A stretch of 64,000 bases of DNA from Chitinophagales bacterium (GTDB taxonomy: Bacteria > Bacteroidota > Bacteroidia > Chitinophagales > CAIODY01): contig CANFST010000015.1 of NCBI GenBank assembly GCA_947449695.1, positions 1-64,000 of the forward strand. The letters run 5' to 3'. How positions within the stretch are numbered: the first letter of the stretch is position 1; every line of letters starts with the position of its first letter. A program made the translations under genes and the position numbers. This document shows, piece by piece, positions 33,801-42,828 of the stretch. Under the pieces are notes generated by a model. It ran no database searches. It was given only the letters and a program-made list of their open reading frames with translations, and had not been told where the DNA came from.

Positions 33801-34587
33801 TCGATTGTTCTATTCTTATCCAGTATCTTACAGAACTTATGGCAATCGCGATTTTGCTACCAATAAAGGCTTTGATATTACTTACGAACAACAAACAACT
33901 AAAAATGTAAGATTAAGAGCAAGTTATACTTTAGCATTTGCAGATGGTAGTGGTTCGGATGATCGTTCACAAGCGGCTTTGATTGATGCAGGTGTTCCTA
34001 ACTTAAGAACTATTTTACCATTAAATTACGATGTACGCCATACCGTAAGTGGTAATTTTGATTTCCATTTTTCTCAAGGTCAAGGTTATAATGGACCTGA
34101 AAAGTTAAGAAAGATATTGGAAAATTCTGGTATTAATGTTATTTTCATTGCTCGTTCTGGGGAACCATATAGCAGAATCAGTCAGGCAAGAGGCATGGGA
34201 TATATTACTGCGACAGGTTTCCAGGTTTTACAAGGAACAATTAATGGGTCACGTTTACCATGGAATTATAATTTTGATATTAAATTCGATAAAAATTTCT
34301 TAATCAGCGCTAAAACAAAAGCAAATGGCAAAGCTTCTCATGCAACGTCGCTTACAGCTTATATCACTATTACAAATGCTTTAAATACCAAGAATATTGC
34401 AGCTGTTTATAATTATACTGGCAATGCAAATGATGATGGATATTTGGGAAGTCCTACTGCACAAAATGCCATTGCTAGTCAGAATAGCTCACAAGCATTT
34501 ATAGACCAGTATAAAGTTAAAATAGATAATCCAAGCAATTATTTTTTACCTCGTAGAATTCGTTTTGGTTTAAGTTTCAATTTCTAA
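30835..34587 (+). CDS. TonB-dependent outer-membrane receptor, Oar-like
   Basis: 1250 residues. Signal peptide to about residue 26 (VFAQ). A carboxypeptidase-regulatory-like Ig domain follows (about 28-115, GEIHGTVINAETKKPLDYIAVKA). The TonB plug (about 150-240) has RIYVDGIELRG...LPAKYGDAIGGVISVTTKGA. The rest is a large 22-strand-type barrel ending in RIRFGLSFNF with the terminal aromatic. Its partner here is not a SusD but a T9SS cargo and a PorV protein, so it probably serves surface-protein assembly or large-ligand uptake in the Oar style. Confidence 0.88.
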   Translation: MHSKSTISFRFLIIAILLSLSFSVFAQKGEIHGTVINAETKKPLDYIAVKAIQGDLTKGLTYTQEDGSFVIKPLDAGEYEILIVDLKYDTVRMTNLQVTSDGARVITEPIELLKKSKVIKTLIIKSERPPINVGDPSQKTTFSDKDIKAAPVRSITDIASAGTANVYKDRDGNLKIGGDRGSGTRIYVDGIELRGDAAVPVGAISEAEITTGGLPAKYGDAIGGVISVTTKGASKKFAGGGEVATSKLLDPYGYYLGAINLTGPLLFKKEVGAKNRKPLLGYNVSIEFQHDKDPSPSAVGATKIKDATLAQLEANPLVLNPKTGYGFIRSTDFTTANDFETIKYQQNVASNQLRIASKLDFNLNSQISLSVGGNGFYSKYHEYIREYALFNTENNPEDRKYSWRVFARFTQHLGKTDTASLRRMQQSAVQNAFYTVQVDYSQDNFRRWSDVSHFDAFNYGYVGKFQTLREKQFRPGRDSLTNISGVIQTLDKDTLVVYTPGTINPKMTNYATQFFNTVGDGTSNIYNTSMSNILAGGGLLNGQRPGNVNGLWYNTGRRYGGYDFNQQNQLRVSVDGSFDLKLSNRKGAKPHSIEFGLLYEQRTDRSYNISALSLWGLMRLLENNQLTQLDKQHPIIKGGFGGGFQDTVFYNYQYNKADQYNFDKNVREKLGMAVNSTQKIDIDALDPSFFKLSMFSPDELLNSGNSYVGYYGYDYTGNIYRGTNRFNDYFTKKDDNGNYLRQVGANRPIYNAAYIQDRFYFNDLVFNVGLRIDRFDANTKVLKDPYSLYAIKPVSEVPGAQNIANGGKHPGNIGSDYAVYIDQLSNPQSAKILGYRNGDTWYDANGVQLTDPTVLAKATATNNILPYLENTTTKITDASFDPATSFKDFNPQLNFSPRIAFSFPINNDQAMFYAHYDVMVQRPQDRNYLTPDYYLFMDKIATDATFPNPNLQPERKIDYQIGYKQALTKRSSLNLAAHYTEYRDLIQVTRLFYSYPVSYRTYGNRDFATNKGFDITYEQQTTKNVRLRASYTLAFADGSGSDDRSQAALIDAGVPNLRTILPLNYDVRHTVSGNFDFHFSQGQGYNGPEKLRKILENSGINVIFIARSGEPYSRISQARGMGYITATGFQVLQGTINGSRLPWNYNFDIKFDKNFLISAKTKANGKASHATSLTAYITITNALNTKNIAAVYNYTGNANDDGYLGSPTAQNAIASQNSSQAFIDQYKVKIDNPSNYFLPRRIRFGLSFNF

Positions 34588-34611
34588 AATTTTATTCAAA
34601 AGTTATTTTAT

Positions 34612-37600
34612 ATGAAAAAAATGAAAAATATATTAACGATTTTAATCATTGCGGCGGCTTTTAAGGGATATGCTTTTGAAATTCCTTATTTACCTCATGC
34701 TCCAGTTACGCATTCGCAAGGTGGCGGTAAAAGTGCTTTATCATCTTGTGTTCAACCTACTGCTACAATAGATTTAGATATTAATAACGTACGGGCAAAA
34801 TTGATGAATGGTAGCGATATGTGGTGGGACAGAGGTTTGGGGGTCGCTCGATATGAAGTCCCTAAAAGAAACTTGGCTAACGATCCTGGTATGAGGGTAA
34901 GTTCTTTATTTGCTGGTGCAATTTGGGTTGGTGGATTTGACCCTGCAGGAAATTTAAGAGTGGCGGCGCAAACTTATCGTCAAAATGGGAATGATTTTTT
35001 TGCTGGTCCTTTAGATGGCAATGCATCAGTTGATGCTACAACTTGTAGTAAATATGACAGATTCTGGAAAATAAATTTAAGTGAAATTCAAAATTTTTGG
35101 ACTTATGTTGCAGCTAATGGTGCAACAGTTGGTGACCAATCTGCTCAATTTCCAAATGTTTTTGATTGGCCTTCAAAAGGTAATGTATATGCAAAAGATG
35201 CCAACGGGAGTCTGTTTGGTCCAGGTATTGTGCCTGATTTAGCACCTTATTACGATTATAATGGGAATGGTAGCTACGATCCAGACTATGGTGATTATCC
35301 AGCATTTGACCCAACTTTGCCAACAACTTTTCCTGACCAAATGATTTACTGGGTTTATAACGACAAAGGAAATGTACATACTGAAACTCAAGCTCCTGCT
35401 ATTGGTTTGCAGGTGAATGCAACAGCATTTGCTTTCTCAACTAGTGATGATGTGAATAATATGACTTTTTATAGGTATGAATTGTACAATAAAGGGAATG
35501 CTATTTTGGATAGTACTTACATGACTCAATGGATTGATCCAGATTTAGGTTGTTACACAAACGACTATATAGGTTGTGATACTTCTGCAGGTTTTGGAAT
35601 TTGTTATAATTCAGAAGCAAATGATGCGCCTTGTACTACTGGTTATGGTTCGCCAGGTAATTATACTTTTGGGGATGGCGTAGGTATTCCAATGGTGGGT
35701 GTTGATTTTTTTGAAGGACCAACAAATGCACAAGGAAAGCAATTGGGAATGACTGATTTCTATTATTTTATTAATGATAATTCAGTTTTAGGTAATCCGG
35801 TTGGAGCAAATGATTATTATGGATATATGACTGGTACTTGGAGAGACAGAACTCAATTTACTGCTGGAGGAAACGCTCATTTGGGTTCTAAGCGTACTCA
35901 TTATGTTTTTCCTGATGCACCTAACTTAAGCGGTATTAATCCTGTTTCTGGTGATGCTTATTGGTCAATGTGTAATCCAAAGCAAACTGCTGCTGATATG
36001 AGAATGGTGTTATCTTCTGGCCCTTTTCAATTAATACCTGGCTCAAAACAGCGAATTACTGTAGGTGTTGTTTGGGTTCCAGCAATAACTTACCCATGCC
36101 CATCATTTAATAAAATTTTAGCAGCTGATAGAAAGGCTCAGGCTTTGTTTGATGCGCATTTTAAATTATTAAACGGACCGGATGCACCTGATGTTAGTAT
36201 TAAAGAATATGATAAGGAATTGATTTTACAATTAACTAATAACTCTGTTACTTCAAATAATTTTCACGAGCATTATGTTGAGTTTGATAATGAAATTATG
36301 CCTTATGTCGCTTTAAATCCTAAGTCGCCTACACGTGCAGATTCATTAAAGGCATCTTTTCAATTTGAAGGGTATCAAATTTTCCAACTAAGAGATAATT
36401 CTGTGTCTGTTTCTGATTTGCATGATGTTTCTTTAGCACGTCAGATTGCTCAGGTTGACATTAAAAATGGCATTACTAAAATCGTAAACTTTACCCACGA
36501 TGCAGTAACCAATGCAGATGTGCCTATTTTAGAAGTTGATGGTCAGGATAATGGAATAAAACATACATTTGATGTGAAAACGGATGCATTTGCTACAGGA
36601 AGTAATACCAATTTAGTTAATCATCAAACTTACTACTACATGGTAATAGCTTATTCTTATAACAATTACAAACAGTTTTCTTCTAATGATCCTACATCAC
36701 AAAGTGCTCCTTATAAATCAAGTAGAAGAGGTGTTAAGGTTTATAGTGGTATTCCTCACATTGTTGCTCCAGAACAGGGTGGAACAGTTCTCCATTCTAA
36801 ATTTGGGGATCAGCCTCAAATTACTAGAGTTGAAGGTTTTGGTTCGGGCACTAATTTGTTAAATATTACTCAGACATCAGTTGATCAAATTTTGCAAAAT
36901 GGTCATTTGGACCAGTTGGTATATGATTCAATGGGTGGTCCAATTGCTATATCAGTTTTCGACCCTAAAATGGTAAAACCAAGTGATTATGAAGTATATT
37001 TGATTGATTCAGTTTATTCAGCCGCAAATAATAATAACGATAGTATTAATAAAAATGCTTACTGGAAAATTGTTAATAAAACGACAGGAGAGACGAGGTA
37101 TTCATTAAATGATATATCAGTTTCTTCAGAACAAGTTTTTGAAGATTGGGGTTTTTCGGTAAACATTGCTCAAAATGCTTTTCCAGGTACAAAAACTATT
37201 TCTAATGGACCAACCAATATTGTTGAGTATGCACCTAATAACGGATTTCTAGGTTGGGATTATAAAGTGAATTCTCAAATTAATTTTTGGTACAATTATA
37301 CAACACCTGGAACTGCAGATGGTGAAGGAGATGTTCCAAACAATTGGATTCGTTCAGGTACTTATTTACCATCATTAGCAACCCATGCAATTTATGGCGA
37401 TTATACTTATCATGCTGCGACTCAAACTACCCCAGCTTATTGTGATCCATTAGATAAGAATGAAGACTTTGAAAAAATAGCTGGAAGAACTTGGGCTCCA
37501 TACAGATTATGTCAATATGATATTTTTACTACGCCAACAGATTCGGAAGCATTATACGAACAGGCAATTATACCAGGTTATAGCGCTAATTCTGTTAATA

Positions 37601-38670
37601 CTCATAAATTAGCAGATGTGTTTAGTGTAGACATTGTTTTCACAAGCGATAAATCAAAATGGACGCGTTCTGCTGTTGTAGAAACTAATCCAAGAATGAA
37701 ATATAGTAATACAAGTGCAACTTTAAATAAAAGATTGAGAGGTAGATCACATGCATCTTGGATAGATAAATATGCAGTTAACCCTGATGGTTCGCCTCAG
37801 TACGACCAAAGTGGCAGTACAGGCTTAAGTTGGTTCCCTGGCTATGCAATTAATGTCGAAACTGGCCAAAGATTAAATATTATTTTTGGAGAGGATAGTC
37901 ACTTACCTACGAATAATGGCGATGATATGCTTTGGAACCCTACTGATAGTATATTCAATACTGTATTTTCTAGACTTGTTTATGGAGGAAGGCATTACAT
38001 TTATGTATTAAATTCAGAATATCAAGAAGATTTAGGCTACCAACAATCTTACGTAGCTGATGTTTTGGCTAACAATAGTTCCACGGGTTTGAGTCCTATT
38101 GATATTTTTAACTCAGCAATTTGGGTAGGTGTGCCAATGACTCAAATACCAATGAAATCTGCAAAAGATGGTATTATTCCAGCAGATTTTACTTTGAAAT
38201 TAAGAGTTGCAAAACCCTATTGTAAGGCTAATTATGGTAATAACAGCGATTATCCAACTTATCCAAAATACACTTTTAGTATGAAAGGATTAGCAGCTGA
38301 AACAAATGTTATTGATACAGCAAAGTCAGCATTAGATTTAATCAATGTAGTTCCAAATCCTTATTATGCCTTTTCAAATTACGAAACAGGAATGTTGGAT
38401 ACAAAAGTTAAGATAACCAATCTACCACGTAAATGTACTATTACCATTTATGCTGTGGATGGCACGTTAATTCGTCAGTTCAATCGAGATACAGAATTAC
38501 CTACTTATCAAGAATGGGACTTGAAAAATACAGCAAACGTTCCAATATCCAGTGGATTATATTTGATTCATATTTCTGCTACAGGATTAGGAAAAAATCA
38601 AAACGAATCTGCACAAAAGGTAATTAAATGGTTTGGCGTTATGCGACAAGTGGACTTAAATACTTTTTAA
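34612..38670 (+). CDS. Giant exported protein with T9SS-type C-terminal domain
   Basis: 1352 residues, 24 nt after the TonB receptor. The signal peptide is MKKMKNILTILIIAAAFKGYAFE. Early in the mature part is a recurring pattern DLDINNVRAKLMNGSDMWWD...YEVPK, then long beta-rich repeats with many Asp/Asn turns (DYNGNGSYDPDYGDYPAFDP). The end, VVPNPYYAFSNYE...KITNLPRKCTITIYAVDGTLIRQF...SGLYLIHISATG, is a T9SS type A-like sorting domain. It is a likely cell-surface protein handled with its neighbours. The substrate is unknown. Confidence 0.8.
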   Translation: MKKMKNILTILIIAAAFKGYAFEIPYLPHAPVTHSQGGGKSALSSCVQPTATIDLDINNVRAKLMNGSDMWWDRGLGVARYEVPKRNLANDPGMRVSSLFAGAIWVGGFDPAGNLRVAAQTYRQNGNDFFAGPLDGNASVDATTCSKYDRFWKINLSEIQNFWTYVAANGATVGDQSAQFPNVFDWPSKGNVYAKDANGSLFGPGIVPDLAPYYDYNGNGSYDPDYGDYPAFDPTLPTTFPDQMIYWVYNDKGNVHTETQAPAIGLQVNATAFAFSTSDDVNNMTFYRYELYNKGNAILDSTYMTQWIDPDLGCYTNDYIGCDTSAGFGICYNSEANDAPCTTGYGSPGNYTFGDGVGIPMVGVDFFEGPTNAQGKQLGMTDFYYFINDNSVLGNPVGANDYYGYMTGTWRDRTQFTAGGNAHLGSKRTHYVFPDAPNLSGINPVSGDAYWSMCNPKQTAADMRMVLSSGPFQLIPGSKQRITVGVVWVPAITYPCPSFNKILAADRKAQALFDAHFKLLNGPDAPDVSIKEYDKELILQLTNNSVTSNNFHEHYVEFDNEIMPYVALNPKSPTRADSLKASFQFEGYQIFQLRDNSVSVSDLHDVSLARQIAQVDIKNGITKIVNFTHDAVTNADVPILEVDGQDNGIKHTFDVKTDAFATGSNTNLVNHQTYYYMVIAYSYNNYKQFSSNDPTSQSAPYKSSRRGVKVYSGIPHIVAPEQGGTVLHSKFGDQPQITRVEGFGSGTNLLNITQTSVDQILQNGHLDQLVYDSMGGPIAISVFDPKMVKPSDYEVYLIDSVYSAANNNNDSINKNAYWKIVNKTTGETRYSLNDISVSSEQVFEDWGFSVNIAQNAFPGTKTISNGPTNIVEYAPNNGFLGWDYKVNSQINFWYNYTTPGTADGEGDVPNNWIRSGTYLPSLATHAIYGDYTYHAATQTTPAYCDPLDKNEDFEKIAGRTWAPYRLCQYDIFTTPTDSEALYEQAIIPGYSANSVNTHKLADVFSVDIVFTSDKSKWTRSAVVETNPRMKYSNTSATLNKRLRGRSHASWIDKYAVNPDGSPQYDQSGSTGLSWFPGYAINVETGQRLNIIFGEDSHLPTNNGDDMLWNPTDSIFNTVFSRLVYGGRHYIYVLNSEYQEDLGYQQSYVADVLANNSSTGLSPIDIFNSAIWVGVPMTQIPMKSAKDGIIPADFTLKLRVAKPYCKANYGNNSDYPTYPKYTFSMKGLAAETNVIDTAKSALDLINVVPNPYYAFSNYETGMLDTKVKITNLPRKCTITIYAVDGTLIRQFNRDTELPTYQEWDLKNTANVPISSGLYLIHISATGLGKNQNESAQKVIKWFGVMRQVDLNTF

Positions 38671-38710
38671 TTTTTTATAAAAACTATTAATTAAAATTCA
38701 ATCTTTCAAC

Positions 38711-39808
38711 ATGATAAATATTAAAAGATTTTTATTTACTGCGATATTAGCCAACGTTGTTTTGGTAAGCGGCACTGTATTTGCAGGTAACCCTGATAGA
38801 GCAGGTCAAGCAGGTGCTTACGAGTTGCTTATAAATCCATTTGCTAAAAGTTCTGGTTGGGGTGGTGTTAATTATGCAAATGTTACTGGAATAGAAGCTA
38901 TGCGACTTAATGTAGCTGGATTGTCTGCCACCGAAAATACTGAAATCAGTTTCAATAAAGATGTATGGTTACAATTAAAGGGTTCAAATTTGGGCGTAAG
39001 TAACATTGGATTTGCTCAAAAGATGGGCAAAAATGGTGGTGTGTTGGGGATCAACTTATTAGGAATGTCATTTGGTGATATCCCTATTACAACCACAGGT
39101 GTTCCTGATGTGGTAAATGGTCAGGCAACTTTAGGCACTTATGCGCCACATTATTATAACTTATCTTTATGTTATGCTAAGAAAGTGTCACAATCTATTC
39201 AAGGTGGAGTAGGAGTTACGGCTATTTCAGAGCAAATTCCAAATGCCAAAGCACAAGGTTTCGCATTAGATGCAGGCATTCAATACACTCCTGTTGCCGA
39301 GCCTCAAATTCATATAGGTATTGCGTTGAGAAATGTAGGCGTTGGTAGCCATTTCACAGGTGATGGTTTATCATTTTCAGGCACATCACAAAATAGCAAT
39401 TACTCAATGACGCAAGAAATGCGCTCAGCTCAATTTGAATTACCATCTCAATTAAATATTGGAGCTGCATACGATCTGAAGTTTAATAAAATTGACGAAA
39501 ATTATTATTTACACAAAATAATAATTGCAGGGGCATTTGTATCCAACTCTTACTCAGCAGATCAATTTGGTCTTGGCGTTGAATACTGTTATCGTGAAAT
39601 GTTTATGTTGCATACAGGATATCGTTATCAGGCAGGAATGTTAAGCAATACGCAAGTTCACACCAACGTTTATACTGGTTTAAGTTTTGGATTTTCATTT
39701 TTGTTGCCATTAAAAAAAGATGGCCCAAAAATGGGTATTGATTATTCGTATAGAACGACAAATCCTTTTTATGGTACACACTCAATTGGTGTTAATATAG
39801 CTTTATAA
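38711..39808 (+). CDS. PorV/PorQ family outer-membrane protein
   Basis: 365 residues. Signal peptide ending in GTVFA. The start of the mature part, GNPDRAGQAGAYELLINPFAKSSGWGGVNYANVTGIEAMRLNVAGLS, is the PorV hallmark (repeated GAAG / N.A.G patterns). A 14-strand-type barrel follows and ends IGVNIAL. PorV shuttles T9SS cargo from the translocon to the attachment complex. Its place between two T9SS cargo genes suggests a dedicated copy for this locus. Confidence 0.85.
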   Translation: MINIKRFLFTAILANVVLVSGTVFAGNPDRAGQAGAYELLINPFAKSSGWGGVNYANVTGIEAMRLNVAGLSATENTEISFNKDVWLQLKGSNLGVSNIGFAQKMGKNGGVLGINLLGMSFGDIPITTTGVPDVVNGQATLGTYAPHYYNLSLCYAKKVSQSIQGGVGVTAISEQIPNAKAQGFALDAGIQYTPVAEPQIHIGIALRNVGVGSHFTGDGLSFSGTSQNSNYSMTQEMRSAQFELPSQLNIGAAYDLKFNKIDENYYLHKIIIAGAFVSNSYSADQFGLGVEYCYREMFMLHTGYRYQAGMLSNTQVHTNVYTGLSFGFSFLLPLKKDGPKMGIDYSYRTTNPFYGTHSIGVNIAL

Positions 39809-39834
39809 TTTTTATCTCAAATATTAATTTGATT

Positions 39835-40917
39835 ATGAACAAAAAATACTTTTTAGCAGTAGTTATCTTTATAGTGGCTTCCAAATTATCAATGGCCCAA
39901 TGCGTTGCCTCATTTACAATAAGCAACGGAGCAAAAGACACAACGATCTTTAACTCAACATCTACGGGAACTAATTTGTTATATAATTGGAACTTTGGCG
40001 ACCATAATAGTTCAGACACATTAAGTAGTTTGAAAAAACCAAAACATTATTTTTCTGTAAAATGCAAGAAATATAATGTTTGCCTAACAATTACAGATCC
40101 AGTTAATTCGTGCATAAATACTTATTGTGATTCAGTTTATATCTCAACACCATCATTATCTGCCAATTTTAGTTATGTAATTAATGGTAGAAATGTAATT
40201 GCAACTAACGCATCGGGTGGTAGTTTTTCAAAAAGCTATTGGAATTGGGGTGATGGACATATTGACTCTGTTATTAATGCAAGCCATTTATATAGTTCAA
40301 CCTATGCAAAAGATTCTTTAACGCTTGCAGTAAAAAATATTTATGGTTGTGTTTCCTCTACAAAAAAATACTTTTATACTGGATGTAAAGATAGTTTTGC
40401 TTATGTTATGACTAACAATAGCACTATTGATTCTTTTACATTTACACCATGGAGTAATCAAACCATCTCACATTTTACTTGGACAATTAATGGTGGAAGT
40501 ATTTTAACTAATTCAAATCAAAATCCTTTAGTGGTTGCACTTACAGCGGCTGTGACTTATAATGTTTGTTTGAAAACTACTGACAACCATAATTGCATCA
40601 CTACATGGTGTAAAACGATTGATTTATCAACAGGAATTAGCAATATCGATTTTGTAGATAACTTCAATGTTTTCCCGAATCCTACCGGTGATAAAATTAA
40701 TATTAATTTTAATCTAAATAAATCAGATAAAATAGATTTTACAATTTACGATGTAACGGGAAAAAAATTATTTAATACATCAAGAGCTTATAATAATGAT
40801 GGATTGAAAGAAGAAATCATTGATCTATCTAAATATAATAGTGGCTTATATTTGTTAGAAATGAAAAATCAAACAAAGTCAATCATCTTCAAAAAGATTG
40901 TAGTTTCAAAAAACTAA
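39835..40917 (+). CDS. PKD-domain protein with T9SS type A sorting domain
   Basis: The track starts at TTG 39829. The ATG at 39835 gives signal peptide MNKKYFLAVVIFIVASKLSMA|Q and 360 residues. Two or three PKD-type modules follow (YNWNFGDHNSSDTLSSLKKPKHYF; YWNWGDGHIDSVINASHLY). The sorting domain is NVFPNPTGDKININF...IYDVTGKKLF...SGLYLLEM. It starts 26 nt after the PorV-like gene and is probably the last gene of the unit. Confidence 0.85.
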   Translation: MNKKYFLAVVIFIVASKLSMAQCVASFTISNGAKDTTIFNSTSTGTNLLYNWNFGDHNSSDTLSSLKKPKHYFSVKCKKYNVCLTITDPVNSCINTYCDSVYISTPSLSANFSYVINGRNVIATNASGGSFSKSYWNWGDGHIDSVINASHLYSSTYAKDSLTLAVKNIYGCVSSTKKYFYTGCKDSFAYVMTNNSTIDSFTFTPWSNQTISHFTWTINGGSILTNSNQNPLVVALTAAVTYNVCLKTTDNHNCITTWCKTIDLSTGISNIDFVDNFNVFPNPTGDKININFNLNKSDKIDFTIYDVTGKKLFNTSRAYNNDGLKEEIIDLSKYNSGLYLLEMKNQTKSIIFKKIVVSKN

Positions 40918-40929
40918 TTTAAAATTTAC

Positions 40930-40937
40930 TAATTTTG
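40930..40937 (+). promoter_or_regulatory. Putative -7 box of greA
   Basis: TAATTTTG fits TAnnTTTG. It lies 12 nt after the stop of the PKD gene and 70 nt before greA, and implies a transcript starting just at the hairpin at 40943. Confidence 0.45.
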
Positions 40938-40942
40938 CGACC

Positions 40943-40986
40943 AACAGGGCGTATCGTTAAAAGATATGCCCTGTTTATTTTTTTTA
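40943..40986 (+). terminator. Hairpin with T-run in front of greA (terminator or attenuator)
   Basis: AACAGGGCGTATC, loop GTTAAAA, GATATGCCCTGTT (one G-U pair), followed by TATTTTTTTT. It has the form of a Rho-independent terminator. It can end the T9SS unit upstream, but a promoter-like box at 40930 places it also in the greA leader. Confidence 0.75.
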
Positions 40987-41007
40987 AAACATAACAAATT
41001 AATTTTA

Positions 41008-41478
41008 ATGGCTTATACATATTTAACTGCAGAAGGATTTGAGAATTTGAAAAAAGAAGTAAACGAATTAAAAACAAAAGGCAGAGCTGAAATGGCTCGG
41101 CAAATTGCAGAGGCAAGGGATAAAGGCGATTTGAGTGAAAATGCTGAATATGATGCTGCTAAAGAAGCTCAAGGTCATTTGGAAGCAAAAATTGCAAAAT
41201 TGGAAGCAATGCTTTCTGTTGCTCGTGTAATGGACGCCAGCACAATCGATATTTCGAAAGTGTCAGTAATGTGTAATGTGAAACTAAAAAATTTGAAAGA
41301 TAAAAAAACCATCAAATATCAATTGGTTAGTGAAAAAGAAGCAGATTTGAAAACTGGAAAAATATCTGTTAACTCCCCAATTGGCAAAGGTTTATTAGGT
41401 AAGCAGGTTGGTGAAGTGGCTGAAATCACTGTACCAGCAGGGCAATTAAAATTTGAGGTCTTGGAAATCAGTATTTGA
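41008..41478 (+). CDS. greA: Transcription elongation factor GreA
   Basis: The start is at the ATG at 41008 (MAYTYLTAEGFENLKKEV), not the track's 40966, giving 156 residues, the normal size. The N-terminal coiled coil carries the acidic tip ARDKGDLSENAEYDAAKEAQG, which enters the RNA polymerase channel. The C-terminal FKBP-like domain ends in SPIGKGLLGKQVGEVAEITVPAGQLKFEVLEI. It rescues backtracked polymerase by stimulating RNA cleavage. Confidence 0.96.
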   Translation: MAYTYLTAEGFENLKKEVNELKTKGRAEMARQIAEARDKGDLSENAEYDAAKEAQGHLEAKIAKLEAMLSVARVMDASTIDISKVSVMCNVKLKNLKDKKTIKYQLVSEKEADLKTGKISVNSPIGKGLLGKQVGEVAEITVPAGQLKFEVLEISI

Positions 41479-41480
41479 TT

Positions 41481-42110
41481 TTAAGCAAAATAATTTTCTA
41501 AAATCTTTATCAGCGAAGGATAAGAGGCAGTAGTATGATTTTTTAAATCGGCTTTGCTAACCCATTTGGCAGCTGTAATTTGTTCATCAGCCTGTGGCGT
41601 TAAAGCATCTGCTGAATTGCCTTTCATCTCGAACCAATAATTTACTTTAATAAATTTTTCTTCTTCATGATAAGTGTGGTACGATGTAGCCAATGCTTTT
41701 GTAATCGAAATATTTTGCAAGCCGGTTTCTTCTCTCACTTCTCTTAAAGCAGTTTGTTCGTGGGTTTCACCCTTTTCGGCTTTGCCTTTTGGTAAATCCC
41801 ATTTGCCTTTTCGTTCAATCAACAACACTTCATCTTTTTCGTTCAACACCACACCACCTGCGGCTTCTACTTCGGTAAAATGCGTCCAAACCATTGCTTT
41901 CAACGCATCCATTGACGAATGAAACAACATCGCAATTTCTAACTTTTCATCCTTTTCGCAAATGTTGATAATGCGTAAAGTATCATCTTCGGTTTTTGCT
42001 TTGCAATATACATAACTCTTGTAATGCACTGCTGGTGGGGTATAGTAGGTTTCTTCTTCATCAGTTAAGATGAGCGGTTTTTGATTTACATATACCGTCA
42101 GTTGTGCCAT
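41481..42110 (-). CDS. Nudix hydrolase
   Basis: 209 residues. The Nudix box G(x5)E(x7)REUxEExGU is complete: GKAEKGETHEQTALREVREETGL, at about 117-139. It is preceded by AAGGVVLNEKDEVLLIERKGKWDLPKG. The N-terminal 75 residues are an extension with no known match. The family hydrolyses nucleoside diphosphates linked to another group. The exact substrate is not readable. It is convergent with greA (2 nt between stops) and divergent from pyrE. Confidence 0.88.
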   Translation of the reverse strand: MAQLTVYVNQKPLILTDEEETYYTPPAVHYKSYVYCKAKTEDDTLRIINICEKDEKLEIAMLFHSSMDALKAMVWTHFTEVEAAGGVVLNEKDEVLLIERKGKWDLPKGKAEKGETHEQTALREVREETGLQNISITKALATSYHTYHEEEKFIKVNYWFEMKGNSADALTPQADEQITAAKWVSKADLKNHTTASYPSLIKILENYFA

Positions 42111-42164
42111 AGATTCAGTTTTAATTTTTTAAAAGAAGTTCGAGATTTTCCCATTGAAACAGAT

Positions 42165-42172
42165 TATTTTTG
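42165..42172 (+). promoter_or_regulatory. Putative -7 box of pyrE, 4 nt before the ATG
   Basis: TATTTTTG fits TAnnTTTG and ends at 42172. The pyrE ATG is at 42177, so the message may start at the AUG itself. Confidence 0.45.
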
Positions 42173-42176
42173 GCAA

Positions 42177-42818
42177 ATGATATACAATGAAACTGTTGCC
42201 AAACAACTAGCAGAAAATCTCTTACAAATAAACGCAATCAAACTGAAACCGCAAACGCCATTCACTTGGGCAAGCGGTTGGAAATCCCCAATCTACTGTG
42301 ATAACAGGCTTACTTTGTCCTATCCATTAGTCAGAAATTTGATAAAACAACAATTTGCCGATTGTTTGAAAAAACATTTTCCCGATGCTCAATGCATTTC
42401 GGGTGTTGCCACCGCAGGCATTGCGCATGGTGCGTTATTAGCAGATGCAGTTAATTTGCCATTTTCTTATGTACGCAGCGCTCCCAAGCAACATGGTTTG
42501 AGTAATCAAATTGAAGGAAAAATTTCGGCTGGCGATAAAGTGGTGGTGATTGAAGATTTAATTTCTACCGGCAAAAGCAGTTTGGAAGTGGTACAAGCCT
42601 TACGTAGCACAGGTGCAGAAGTTTTGGGCATGATGGCTATTTTTACTTATGGTTTTGCAAATGCCGACGAAGCCTTTGCTGAAGCCAATTGCAGGTTGAT
42701 TACTTTAAGTGATTACGAACATTTAATTCCGCAAGCCATCGAAAAAAATTATGTGTCGGCAAATGATTTAGAAACTTTAATGCAGTGGCGAAAAGCACCT
42801 GAAAGCTGGGGAAAATAA
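42177..42818 (+). CDS. pyrE: Orotate phosphoribosyltransferase
   Basis: The start is at the ATG at 42177 (MIYNETVAKQLAENLLQINAIKL). The track start at 42081 runs antisense into the Nudix gene. 213 residues. FTWASGWKSPIYCDNRLTLSYP and the PRPP loop VVVIEDLISTGKSSLEVV are diagnostic, as is the flexible loop RSAPKQHGLSNQIEG. It joins orotate and PRPP to give OMP in pyrimidine synthesis. Confidence 0.95.
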   Translation: MIYNETVAKQLAENLLQINAIKLKPQTPFTWASGWKSPIYCDNRLTLSYPLVRNLIKQQFADCLKKHFPDAQCISGVATAGIAHGALLADAVNLPFSYVRSAPKQHGLSNQIEGKISAGDKVVVIEDLISTGKSSLEVVQALRSTGAEVLGMMAIFTYGFANADEAFAEANCRLITLSDYEHLIPQAIEKNYVSANDLETLMQWRKAPESWGK

Positions 42819-42828
42819 AATTCAATTT

